64,000 nt of DNA from CAYZWU01 sp964482235 (lineage in GTDB: Bacteria > Planctomycetota > B15-G4 > CAYZWU01), in contig CAYZWU010000008.1 in the NCBI GenBank assembly GCA_964482235.1, positions 1-64,000 of the forward strand, written 5' to 3'. Positions 43,336 through 51,349 of this stretch are shown here, piece after piece. The number at the start of each line of letters is the position of its first letter. Position 1 is the stretch's first letter. The position numbers were made by a program, and so were the translations under genes. The notes beneath the pieces are model-generated. The model did not search any database and was not told the DNA's origin. It saw nothing but the letters and a program-made list of their open reading frames with translations.

Positions 43336-45060
43336 TCAAGGATAGACGTATCCCGCCTGCATGCCGAGGGGGATGTCCAGCAGCCAGTAGCCGATCAGGA
43401 ACGCTGTCCAGACGGTGATGAAAACCAGGGCAAAGGGCAGCATGAGCGACACCAGCGTCCCGATCCCCGTCTTCTTCACGTACCTCTGGCAGAAGACGAC
43501 CACGAGAGGGAAGTAGGGCATCAGGGGCGTGATGATGTTCGACGACGAGTCGCCGATGCGGTAGGCCGCCTGGGTCAGCTCGGGCGAGAGGTTCACACCC
43601 ATCAGCATGGGCACGAAGATCGGTGCGAGTAGAGCCCACTTGGCCGACGCCGATCCGACGAAGAGGTTCACGAAGGCGGTGAGGAAGATGATGCCGATGA
43701 TCGTGACCTGGCCCGGCATGCCGAGCATCTTCAGCAGCTCGGCGCCCTGGATCGCGAGGAGGGCGCCGATGTTCGACTTCCCGAAGGCGTCCACGAAGAG
43801 GGCGCAGAAGAAGGCCATCACGATGTAGTAGGCCAGCCCTTCCATCGACTTGGTCATCGCATTCACCACGTCCTTCGACGTCTTGAAGCTCCCGGCCACG
43901 AAGCCGTAGACCACGCCGGGGATCAGGAAGAGGAGAAAGATCAGCGGCACGATCGATTCCATGATCGGTGCGTGGAAGGAGCTGAGCTTGCCTTCCTCGT
44001 CGCGAAAGGGGGATCCCGAGGGAAGAAGAAGGAGAACGAGGACCAGGATCCCGCCGGCCATGACCGCCGCGGCGATCCAGAATCCTTTCCGCTCGCGCGG
44101 CTCGATCGAGGCCATGTCGGGCGACTTCTCGGCATCGTTGTCGACAGGAGTGGATCGCCTGAGGCGCGGCTCGATGATCCGGTCGGTGATGAACCAGCCG
44201 AGCAGGACGATCAGCATGCTCGAGACGGCGGTGAAGTAGTAGTTGCAGAGCGGATTGACCATCACCTCGGGATCGAGGATCTGTGCTCCCTTCTGGGTGA
44301 AGCTCTGGAGCAGCGGGTCGAGGGCCGACGGAATGGGGTTGGCGCTGAAGCCGCCGGATACCCCGGCAAAGGCGGCCACGATCCCGGCCAGGGGGTGGCG
44401 GCCGGCGGCATAGAAGATCACGGCGCCCAGGGGGATGACGAGCACGTATCCCGCATCCACGGCGGAGTGGCTTATGATCCCCACGAGAATGACGACCGGT
44501 GTGAGGAGGAATTTCGACGTCTTCGCCAGCATCAGCTTGAGCCCGGTGTTGATGAATCCGGACTTGTCAGCCGTACCCACGCCGAGCATGGCCAGCAGCA
44601 CCACGCCGAGAGGGGCGAATCCCATGAAGACGTCGACCATGCCGGCGAGAAAATCGACGAGCGAGTCGCCGGTGAGCAGGTTCTTCACCACGATTGGAGC
44701 CGGTTCTACAGGCTCGGTGCGCGTTTCGATCATCGGAATGCAGGCGCCTGAGGGTAACATCAGCACCACGAGCGGGGTCGTTTCTCCCGGCTCAGGCCGC
44801 CTGTCTGTAGAGTAGAACGATTCGCCCGTAAGGAGGCTGTACACCACGATCGGCGCCGGTTCCACGGGATCGGAGCGCGGATCGATCGCCGAGAAGCTGA
44901 AGCCTGACAGGAGCCACGACAGTACCCAGACGATCAGGAGGGCGCTCAGGAAGAGCATGGCCGGATCGGGCAGCTTGTTGCCCAGCTTCTCGACGACGCC
45001 GAGGGCTCGGTCGATGAAACCCGAACCCTTCTTTTCCGGTGCAGGATCAACCTTCGTCAT
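43336..45060 (-). CDS. AbgT-family transporter with triplicated extracytoplasmic loop
   Basis: 574 residues, with about eleven hydrophobic helices. The AbgT family (p-aminobenzoyl-glutamate import, or sulfonamide export) is recognisable from ALGVVEKLGNKLPDPAMLF at the start, GVSGGFSANPIPSALDPLLQ in the middle and SSSNIITPLMPYFPLVVVF near the end. ATG 45060 follows AGGCGAG. The loop after the first helix (about 61-133) is longer than I expect and holds three copies of a 26-residue unit, each with EPxxxxPxVV. Its substrate is not known. It converges on the SHOCT lipoprotein gene. Confidence 0.9.
   Translation of the reverse strand: MTKVDPAPEKKGSGFIDRALGVVEKLGNKLPDPAMLFLSALLIVWVLSWLLSGFSFSAIDPRSDPVEPAPIVVYSLLTGESFYSTDRRPEPGETTPLVVLMLPSGACIPMIETRTEPVEPAPIVVKNLLTGDSLVDFLAGMVDVFMGFAPLGVVLLAMLGVGTADKSGFINTGLKLMLAKTSKFLLTPVVILVGIISHSAVDAGYVLVIPLGAVIFYAAGRHPLAGIVAAFAGVSGGFSANPIPSALDPLLQSFTQKGAQILDPEVMVNPLCNYYFTAVSSMLIVLLGWFITDRIIEPRLRRSTPVDNDAEKSPDMASIEPRERKGFWIAAAVMAGGILVLVLLLLPSGSPFRDEEGKLSSFHAPIMESIVPLIFLLFLIPGVVYGFVAGSFKTSKDVVNAMTKSMEGLAYYIVMAFFCALFVDAFGKSNIGALLAIQGAELLKMLGMPGQVTIIGIIFLTAFVNLFVGSASAKWALLAPIFVPMLMGVNLSPELTQAAYRIGDSSSNIITPLMPYFPLVVVFCQRYVKKTGIGTLVSLMLPFALVFITVWTAFLIGYWLLDIPLGMQAGYVYP
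44662..44877 (-). repeat. Three 78-bp repeats inside the AbgT-type gene
   Basis: Residues 62-81, 88-107 and 114-133 align at a spacing of exactly 26 residues. Copies 1 and 3 share EPAPIVVxxLLTGxS (copy 1 with DPVEPAPIVV, copy 3 with EPVEPAPIVV). The middle copy is more diverged (EPGETTPLVV). The DNA of copies 1 and 3 is also clearly alike. Confidence 0.75.
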
Positions 45061-45226
45061 GATCTCGCCTTTCCTGTATGTCGATCGGGAGTGACGCGAG
45101 TTGCGTCGTTTGCGGTCAGTTTGCATCCCCGGATCGGCCGGGTCCAGAGTTTTCCCCGGTGCGGCACTCTCCGGCTTCACGAGGGTTGCATCGGGCGTGG
45201 TCGCCGGCGTCCGGGCCTGGAAGCCC

Positions 45227-45721
45227 TCAGCGCGGGAGGAGGCCGTTCTCTTCACCCGCTGATCGTCTGAACGCGATGTGGAAGCCGCGGCCGTCTCCGC
45301 CGCCCACCGTGACCGTCATGCCGCCGGTTTCGTCGAGCCGATACTCGATCCGCCTGGGGAAGTCGTGCCCGCTGTTCTCGAAGACAGCCCGTTGGGGAGA
45401 GCATTCGACGAGCTTGAAGGGGATGGGTAGCTCGTTCTCTTCCACCTTGGCCAGGTAGAAGATCCCGCCCGACATGGCAACGAGTCGCAGCGATTCGGAT
45501 GATACGATCTTGCCTGTCTTCCTGTCCCTTGCCGCTACGGCGCCCTCGAAGGTGGTTGGGCTTGCGGCCATCCACGACTCGGTGATCCGGCTCTTTTCCC
45601 CGTCGGAGATCCAGTCGCCGAGAATCCAGCTCACCTTTTCGAGAGGATCATCGCGATCCGTGGCCGCGCAGGAAGCCAGGGCAAGGCAGAAGGCAAGGAG
45701 GACGATGCGGTTCGCGATCAT
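45227..45721 (-). CDS. Lipoprotein of the DUF6265 type
   Basis: 164 residues. A lipoprotein signal with lipobox LALASC is followed by a 140-residue domain starting LEKVSWILGDWI, with ITESW and, later, FENSGHDFPRRIEYR. These are typical of the small secreted beta-barrel-like DUF6265 family, whose function is not known. It stands between the AbgT-type and TPR genes, all on the minus strand, with gaps over 100 bases on either side. The 166-base gap to the AbgT-type gene may hold that gene's promoter. Confidence 0.75.
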   Translation of the reverse strand: MIANRIVLLAFCLALASCAATDRDDPLEKVSWILGDWISDGEKSRITESWMAASPTTFEGAVAARDRKTGKIVSSESLRLVAMSGGIFYLAKVEENELPIPFKLVECSPQRAVFENSGHDFPRRIEYRLDETGGMTVTVGGGDGRGFHIAFRRSAGEENGLLPR

Positions 45722-45831
45722 GGGGACGCAGTGTGACAGATCGCCGTTCTGGCGGCCACGGCCTGATTGCCCGGGACAGGGTTGCCGGCCTGTTTCACTC
45801 CACGCGCGTCACCGTGATCTCGTCTTCGGAA

Positions 45832-48303
45832 TCACGGTTTCCTCGAGGCCGTTGCTTCCAGACCCTGCAGGGCCGATTCGAGGCGCGGCTCGATCTCCAC
45901 CGCCTTCAGGAAGAAGTCGTGGGCCGTCCGTGTCTTGCCGAGCATGAGCCAGGTCCAGCCCAGCGCGCATAACACGTCCGCCTGCTTCTCGTCGTCCCCC
46001 TTGTCGATCTCCCGGAAGGAAGCGAGGGCCTGGCGAAAATCACCTGCCTCGTAATGGGCCCAGGCAAGAGTCATCGCCATGATCCTGCGGTCCGCTCCGG
46101 CCGCCGGCGAATCGCCGAGGGCTGCATGATAGGCGGCGGCATGATTTTCCGCTTCGTCGAGATTTCCGAGGGCGCAGGCCGTGAGGGCGAGCCCTTTCAG
46201 ATGGGTCGCATCGCCCGGCTCCTTTGCAAAGGCCGCCTTGAACCGCGCCCGGGCTTCGCTGTATCGCCCTTTCGAATAGAGAGCCCAGCCCGCGGAACCC
46301 AGAAGGGGAGCGAATTCAATCTGCTTTGCCACGAGGATGTCCACCTCTTTCCGGGCGATCCGCTCGGGCTCGAGGGCGATAACGGTCTGGAAGGCGATGC
46401 AGGCCTCGATGTAGCGAGATGCCTCGATGAGCATCCGGCCATACTGCTCGGCCAGGCCGGCGTCGCAGGGAAACTGCTTGATCCAGGAGGACAGCAGGTT
46501 CAAGGCCTTGTCGCGCCGCCCCTTCCCGGCCAGCGCACGCGCCAGGAGGCTGCGCGGTTCGGGATCGAGGGGCAGCCGGGCAGCGGCGGATTCGAGGGTC
46601 TGGATCGCCTGGGTGTGATCTCCCATTTCGAGCTGCGCCCAGCCCAGTCCGGTGAGGGCCTCGGCCAGGTTTTGGTTCTTCTTCAGCGCCGAGGTGAACA
46701 GCCGGGCCGACGTGGCCGCGTCTCCCTCGAGGCGGGCGATCCGTCCGAGAGCGTTGTCGATGAGGTCGCTCCGTTCGGAAGGAAATCGCTTCTTCGGATC
46801 GCGGAGCAGCACGTTGAAGATCCGCATCGCGCTGGTGAGGCGGCCGGCTTCCATCAAGGTCCAGGCGCGGTTGTAATCGGCGTAGCGCCACGACTCCACG
46901 GTCTGCAGACCCGACAGGGCCGGCGGGTATCCGGGCAGCATCTCCAGGGCGCCCCTGAAGCTGCGCTCCGCCTCATCGTGGCGGTTCTGCGCCACGTGCA
47001 GATAGCCGAGCCCTGTCATGGCGTCGGTCCACTGGCCGGGGAGCAACATCGCCTTTTCGAACGCGCCGGCCGCATCGTCGTAATCGCCGATCCGGAGCAG
47101 CGACCAGCCGAGCAGGGAGGAGGCGGATACGTGGTAGACGGCGCGACGGACCTTGCCGGGTTCCCCTACGGCGACATAGAGCTCGGCTTTCGGATCGAGG
47201 CCGTCGTCGGCCAGCGACTGCACCGCGTCGATGACGCCGACGTTGTCGCCCAGGTTGAGCCGCGCCAGGGCGATACCGAGCCGCGCGCGGCCGCTTTCGT
47301 CGGGATCGCTCATGCTGTCGAACGTATCAAGGGCCGCCGTGTAGTTCCCGCAGTCGAAAAGGCCGTACCCATAATCGATCAGGAGGGATCTGCGTTCCTT
47401 CTTCGCCCGGATCCAGACCAGGATCTCCGTCGTGGCCGCACTGCCCGAGAGGTTCAGTGCGCGGCGGAAGAGGGCGAGCGCTCCTTCATCGTCGCCTTTT
47501 TTCTCACGGCTCCAGCCGAGGCCCAGGCACGCTCCCCAGCTGGCGGGGAAGCGGTCGAGAGCCTTCGTGAAACGCTCGATCGCCAGCGTCGCGTTGTTCC
47601 GGTAGTAGGCGCACCATGCATGGGTCAGAACGGCTTCCAGGTCGTCGGGAGCCAGGGCGAGGGCCTGTTCGAAGGAGCTTTCCGCGTTCTTGTACTTGCC
47701 GCAGGCGAAATGGGTATATCCGATTCCGGCAAGGGCCGCGGCATCGCCCGGGTCGATTTCCACCGCCTGCTCAAGGTCCTTGAGGGCTTCCTTGTAATCC
47801 GTCACTCGCAAGGCTGCCAGGCCACGGCACCGGAAAACCCGGCTCCTGAATTGAACGGGGAGATCCGGCTGCCTCTCGAGGACCGCATCGCAGGCTCGGC
47901 GCGCCTGCCCGTGCTTGCCGGCTTCGAGCAGCGACTCGGCCTGCTCGATCGGCACGACGCGCGCCTTGTGGACGTATTCGAGCCCCATCAGCGAGAAGTT
48001 GTAGTCGGGCGCGAATTCGAGGGCTTTCCGGAACGACTTCTCCGCCTCGCCCAGATCCCCCAGGAAGTAGTGGCACCAGCCCACGCCATCGATGGTCTTG
48101 AAGCTTCTCGGGTAGACGCGCTGTTCCTTCTGGAGGAGTTCCAGCGCCTTGTCGTACCGCTTCTGGCGGTAGTAGCCCCATCCGGTGGGGTTGTCCTCGC
48201 GGGGGACATTCGCCTCTGCCGGAATCGCCGCGAAGCCGAGGAGCAGAAGCAGCAGGGTCCTCGGTTTCCAGAGGCCGCTTTTTTTTCCGAAGAGACGATT
48301 CAT
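45832..48303 (-). CDS. Large exported TPR protein
   Basis: 823 residues. A signal peptide (TLLLLLLGFAAIPAEA) is followed by about 20 TPR or TPR-like units through the whole protein, with the usual pattern (YRQKRYDKALELL, FRKALEFAPDY, GDHTQAIQTLESAAARL). Such arrays hold other proteins and suggest a periplasmic or outer-membrane scaffold. No other domain is seen. ATG 48303 is chosen because GGAGCCACG precedes it; the frame is open to 48378, but those residues lack signal-peptide character. Confidence 0.85.
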   Translation of the reverse strand: MNRLFGKKSGLWKPRTLLLLLLGFAAIPAEANVPREDNPTGWGYYRQKRYDKALELLQKEQRVYPRSFKTIDGVGWCHYFLGDLGEAEKSFRKALEFAPDYNFSLMGLEYVHKARVVPIEQAESLLEAGKHGQARRACDAVLERQPDLPVQFRSRVFRCRGLAALRVTDYKEALKDLEQAVEIDPGDAAALAGIGYTHFACGKYKNAESSFEQALALAPDDLEAVLTHAWCAYYRNNATLAIERFTKALDRFPASWGACLGLGWSREKKGDDEGALALFRRALNLSGSAATTEILVWIRAKKERRSLLIDYGYGLFDCGNYTAALDTFDSMSDPDESGRARLGIALARLNLGDNVGVIDAVQSLADDGLDPKAELYVAVGEPGKVRRAVYHVSASSLLGWSLLRIGDYDDAAGAFEKAMLLPGQWTDAMTGLGYLHVAQNRHDEAERSFRGALEMLPGYPPALSGLQTVESWRYADYNRAWTLMEAGRLTSAMRIFNVLLRDPKKRFPSERSDLIDNALGRIARLEGDAATSARLFTSALKKNQNLAEALTGLGWAQLEMGDHTQAIQTLESAAARLPLDPEPRSLLARALAGKGRRDKALNLLSSWIKQFPCDAGLAEQYGRMLIEASRYIEACIAFQTVIALEPERIARKEVDILVAKQIEFAPLLGSAGWALYSKGRYSEARARFKAAFAKEPGDATHLKGLALTACALGNLDEAENHAAAYHAALGDSPAAGADRRIMAMTLAWAHYEAGDFRQALASFREIDKGDDEKQADVLCALGWTWLMLGKTRTAHDFFLKAVEIEPRLESALQGLEATASRKP

Positions 48304-48600
48304 CGTGGCTCCGATCGCCGGCCACCCGCATGGGACGAGAGGGGAGGGTTGGGGTGATCGTATCTCTCTGTTTTTCAATGCCTTGAGTGTTTCAATTTCT
48401 GCGGCGATCCGGTCCGGCTGTCATTGATCTGTTCAACGGGGCCGCACTGCCGCATTCTACATCGTTTCTTCGACCAGTTCGTCCTTTGAATGGGATGGAA
48501 AAATGCTGCCCCTGCAGGTCATGATCGGACCGGGCACCGAACCGACTTCGACGCTGACGAATCTGGAAATCGTGACGGTGGATCGATCGACCCATGACGG
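48304..48600. other. Intergenic stretch without recognised feature
   Basis: About 300 bases between the divergent TPR and Fur-type genes. Short open frames here lack ribosome sites and family features. No clear hairpin or promoter was found before the TTGACA at 48601. Confidence 0.5.
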
Positions 48601-48630
48601 TTGACATTTTTCGACCCGGACGAGTAGAAT
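48601..48630 (+). promoter_or_regulatory. Promoter of the Fur/PerR-family gene
   Basis: TTGACA (48601-48606) and TAGAAT (48625-48630) with an 18-base spacer. Both boxes are near consensus. The start site would fall near 48637, within the palindrome that follows. Confidence 0.7.
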
Positions 48631-48633
48631 CCT

Positions 48634-48654
48634 AATTAAGAACATTTCTTGATT
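48634..48654 (+). promoter_or_regulatory. Likely Fur/PerR operator
   Basis: AATTAAGAA (48634-48642), centre CAT, TTCTTGATT (48646-48654): an inverted repeat with one mismatch, overlapping the predicted start of transcription. Its AT-rich form and size suit a Fur/PerR-type box and suggest that the regulator represses itself. Confidence 0.55.
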
Positions 48655-48670
48655 GTTGCGAAGGTCTGCG

Positions 48671-49138
48671 ATGTCGAAAAAAGGCGGTCGTGCCGATTAC
48701 CATGCAGCAGGAACGGATCTCCTCGATAAGTTCAGGAAGCTCTGCGCCGAGGCGGGCCTGAAGGTCACACATCAGCGGCTCGAGATCTTTCACGCCATGA
48801 TGAAGTCGCGGGAGCATCCCTCCACCGAAGAGGTCTACAGGACGGTCAGGCGGAAGATACCGACCATCGCCCTGGACACGGTCTATCGAACCCTGGCCAT
48901 CCTGGAACAGAACGGACTCCTGGCAAAGCTTCAGATCGATTCCAGATCGCGCTACGACTTCAACCTGGAGCGTCATCATCATTTCGTCTGCTCGCGATGC
49001 CGCTGCATCGTCGATCTCTACTGGCCCGCATTCGACAGGATGAAACCGCCTGCAGGGGATGTGCCGTGGAGCCGGATCGACTCGAGGCGCGTCTCCATCA
49101 CCGGTCTCTGCCGGAAGTGCGCCGGGAAGAAGAAGTGA
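48671..49138 (+). CDS. Fur/PerR-family metal-dependent regulator
   Basis: 155 residues with the Fur layout: winged helix at about 20-90 (GLKVTHQRLEIFHAM, ALDTVYRTLAIL) and a dimer domain with the metal stretch RHHHFVCSRC and a second Cys pair, CRKC, near the end. The two CxxC pairs should hold structural zinc. Whether the sensed signal is iron, peroxide, manganese or zinc cannot be told; PerR is a fair guess because the branch has HHHFVC. ATG 48671 is preferred over codons further 5' because GAAGG lies just before it. A strong promoter and a palindromic operator lie directly upstream. Its stop overlaps a GTG that opens a short frame. Confidence 0.9.
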   Translation: MSKKGGRADYHAAGTDLLDKFRKLCAEAGLKVTHQRLEIFHAMMKSREHPSTEEVYRTVRRKIPTIALDTVYRTLAILEQNGLLAKLQIDSRSRYDFNLERHHHFVCSRCRCIVDLYWPAFDRMKPPAGDVPWSRIDSRRVSITGLCRKCAGKKK

Positions 49139-49272
49139 TCACGCCATTCCCCGGATTTGCCACCGGAGTCCTCCACTGGATCCACAAGCACGGCAAAAGC
49201 ACGGGGAAGCTCTACACGATCAAGCTGGCCCTCTCGATCGGCCACGCGGGCGGCAAGATCGTCTTCGGATAA
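49135..49272 (+). CDS. Possible 45-residue protein coupled to the Fur-type gene
   Basis: A GTG overlaps the Fur-type stop (GTGA) and opens a 45-codon frame with a basic, His-containing product (FPGFATGVLHWIHKHGKSTG at its start). No family is recognised. The overlap is like that of coupled genes, but the frame also runs back through the Fur-type gene, so it could be chance. Confidence 0.3.
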   Translation: MITPFPGFATGVLHWIHKHGKSTGKLYTIKLALSIGHAGGKIVFG

Positions 49273-49371
49273 CCGCTTCGCCCTGGCCGGGTTGACAGTC
49301 TCCGATTCCGCCCTATTAGAGAATAGAAGCTGCTACATTTATATTAAAAATAACCAATATGAGGTATGGTC

Positions 49372-51078
49372 ATGAGTTCCTTCAAGCAAATCACAATGCT
49401 GGTGTTGCCGTTGCTCCTCCTCGGTCCCGTTCCCCTGGGCTGGGCAGGCGATCCCACCTTCGAGTACGAAACAGTCATTCCCGGCTACTACCTGGCTTCC
49501 GCTCACGGCATCGTCGCCGATGACAGCGGCAACGCCTATCTGATCGGCAAGGCGTACGCCGATCACGTGCATCTCGATATCGTTGTTGCCAAGATCGATC
49601 CTTCCGGCAGCGTGCTCTGGGAGGTCTTCATCATTGGAAACGGTCACGACTGGGCCAGCGATATCGTTCTCGACGGCGCGAACAACGTCCTCATCACGGG
49701 ATGGACCGATTCTGACGACTTCCCCGTCAAGAACGCGATCGACGATACGCTGACCGGCTTCCGGGACGTGTTCGTGACGAAGCTGTCCGGCGATGACGGG
49801 ACGATCGTCTTCAGCACCTATCTCGGCGGCGACTACACCGACGAGGGCAGGGCGATCACCCTGGGCGATGGGGGCGAGATCGTCCTCGCGGGCTCCACGG
49901 GTTCAACGGACTTCCCGACCACGCCGGACGCCTTTCAGGGCCAGCCGAGCGCGCCTCTCTACATCTACACGGATGCCTTCATCACCAAGCTGAGCGCGGC
50001 GGGAGACGCCATTCTCTACAGCACCTACTTCGGGGGATTCAAGGACGACGTTGCGATGGAGGTCGACCTGGACAGCCAGGGGAACATTGTCTTTGCCGGA
50101 GAGACATCGGCCGACGACTTCCCCCTCGTCAATCCGATCCTCTCCTCTCCTTGCGACCTTTTCGTCTGCCGGCTTTCCGCCGACGGCGGCACCCTGCAGT
50201 TCAGCACCTATTTCGGCGGCGAGGAGTTCGATCGCCTGGGCGGCATGGCTCTCGGTCCGGACGGCATCGTCTACATTGCCGGTTCGACGCGGTCGGTCTA
50301 CTTTCCCACCACTCCCGGCGCCTTCCAGGAGGACTTCGTCGGCGAGATCAACGGCTGCATCATTCCCTTCGGCGGCAGCTACAACTGCGACGACGTCTTC
50401 GTGACGAAGATGGACATGGACAGCAGCGACCTCGCCTACAGCACCTACCTGGGCGGGATCGAGATCGAGGAGTGCCGCGGGATCGCGGTGGACGGCCAGG
50501 GCCGAGCGCATGTCGTCGGTTTCACCTACTCTCCTGATTTCCCGCCGAGCGGCATCGCTTCCTCGGGAGTGATCTTCGTCTCGCGGTTCGATCCGAGCGG
50601 AAGCCTTCTCGATTACTCGGTGATCAGGGATTCGAATTCGCCGAATGCGGGACACGGCATCGCACTGGACGACGAAGGCGGCATCTACATCGCCGGGGCC
50701 GTGAACGTCCCCGCAGAGATCTATGCCGCCAGGCTGAACACCTCCGAACTCCAGCTCTCGATCTTTTCCTTCATGAGCACCGTTCCGAGGAACTCCACTT
50801 TTCTTTTCGATGCGGGTTTTTCCAACGAGTCGACCGGACCGCTGAGCTTTGATGTCTGGACGGCGGTCACGTGGCTCGATACGGGAACCTCCTTCGATCC
50901 CCTTGTCGGTCCCGTTGACTTGACGCTGCAGTCGGGCGAGACCAGGAGCTACCGGAATGTGCCGCAGTACATTCCCAATGTCCCCCTGGGCAGCTATCGA
51001 TACCACCTCCGCGCCTGTCAGAACTACCCGGGGCCGATCTGGAGCGAGGATAATCACGACTTCGTAGTCGTGCCCTGA
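49372..51078 (+). CDS. Exported SBBP-repeat propeller protein
   Basis: 568 residues with a signal peptide (MLVLPLLLLGPVPLGWAG). From about 40 to 460 come six or seven SBBP-like repeats, each near 60 residues, with the cores DAFITKLSAAGDAILYSTYFGG, DDVFVTKMD and DIVVAKIDPSG preceded by GNxxxAGxTxSxDFP. These fold as a beta-propeller; the function is unknown and likely extracellular binding. The C-terminal 110 residues are a separate beta domain (STVPRNSTFLFDAG onward). ATG 49372 is chosen because GAGG lies seven bases before it; ATG 49366 would be too close. Confidence 0.85.
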   Translation: MSSFKQITMLVLPLLLLGPVPLGWAGDPTFEYETVIPGYYLASAHGIVADDSGNAYLIGKAYADHVHLDIVVAKIDPSGSVLWEVFIIGNGHDWASDIVLDGANNVLITGWTDSDDFPVKNAIDDTLTGFRDVFVTKLSGDDGTIVFSTYLGGDYTDEGRAITLGDGGEIVLAGSTGSTDFPTTPDAFQGQPSAPLYIYTDAFITKLSAAGDAILYSTYFGGFKDDVAMEVDLDSQGNIVFAGETSADDFPLVNPILSSPCDLFVCRLSADGGTLQFSTYFGGEEFDRLGGMALGPDGIVYIAGSTRSVYFPTTPGAFQEDFVGEINGCIIPFGGSYNCDDVFVTKMDMDSSDLAYSTYLGGIEIEECRGIAVDGQGRAHVVGFTYSPDFPPSGIASSGVIFVSRFDPSGSLLDYSVIRDSNSPNAGHGIALDDEGGIYIAGAVNVPAEIYAARLNTSELQLSIFSFMSTVPRNSTFLFDAGFSNESTGPLSFDVWTAVTWLDTGTSFDPLVGPVDLTLQSGETRSYRNVPQYIPNVPLGSYRYHLRACQNYPGPIWSEDNHDFVVVP

Positions 51079-51349
51079 TCGGATCGCTGCAGGCCGCCGG
51101 CTCTTTCCAGCGGGCCCGGCTCTTCCGAGAACGTTAAGGGAAGTGTTTATTTACGCATATCGTGTGTCTACGGGTGCACGACATGCTTCTGTTTTCTCGC
51201 TCAACAGGTCGGTATTCTTGTCTGGTTGTGTCTAAGTGATTGTTTCTTAATTAGTTAGAGTATTAGGGTCAATTGGTGCGGTTTTCGCATTTCATCTGTG
51301 ATTGTTCATCCAGCTGAATTACTTGCAGATAGATACGAAGGAGTCACAG

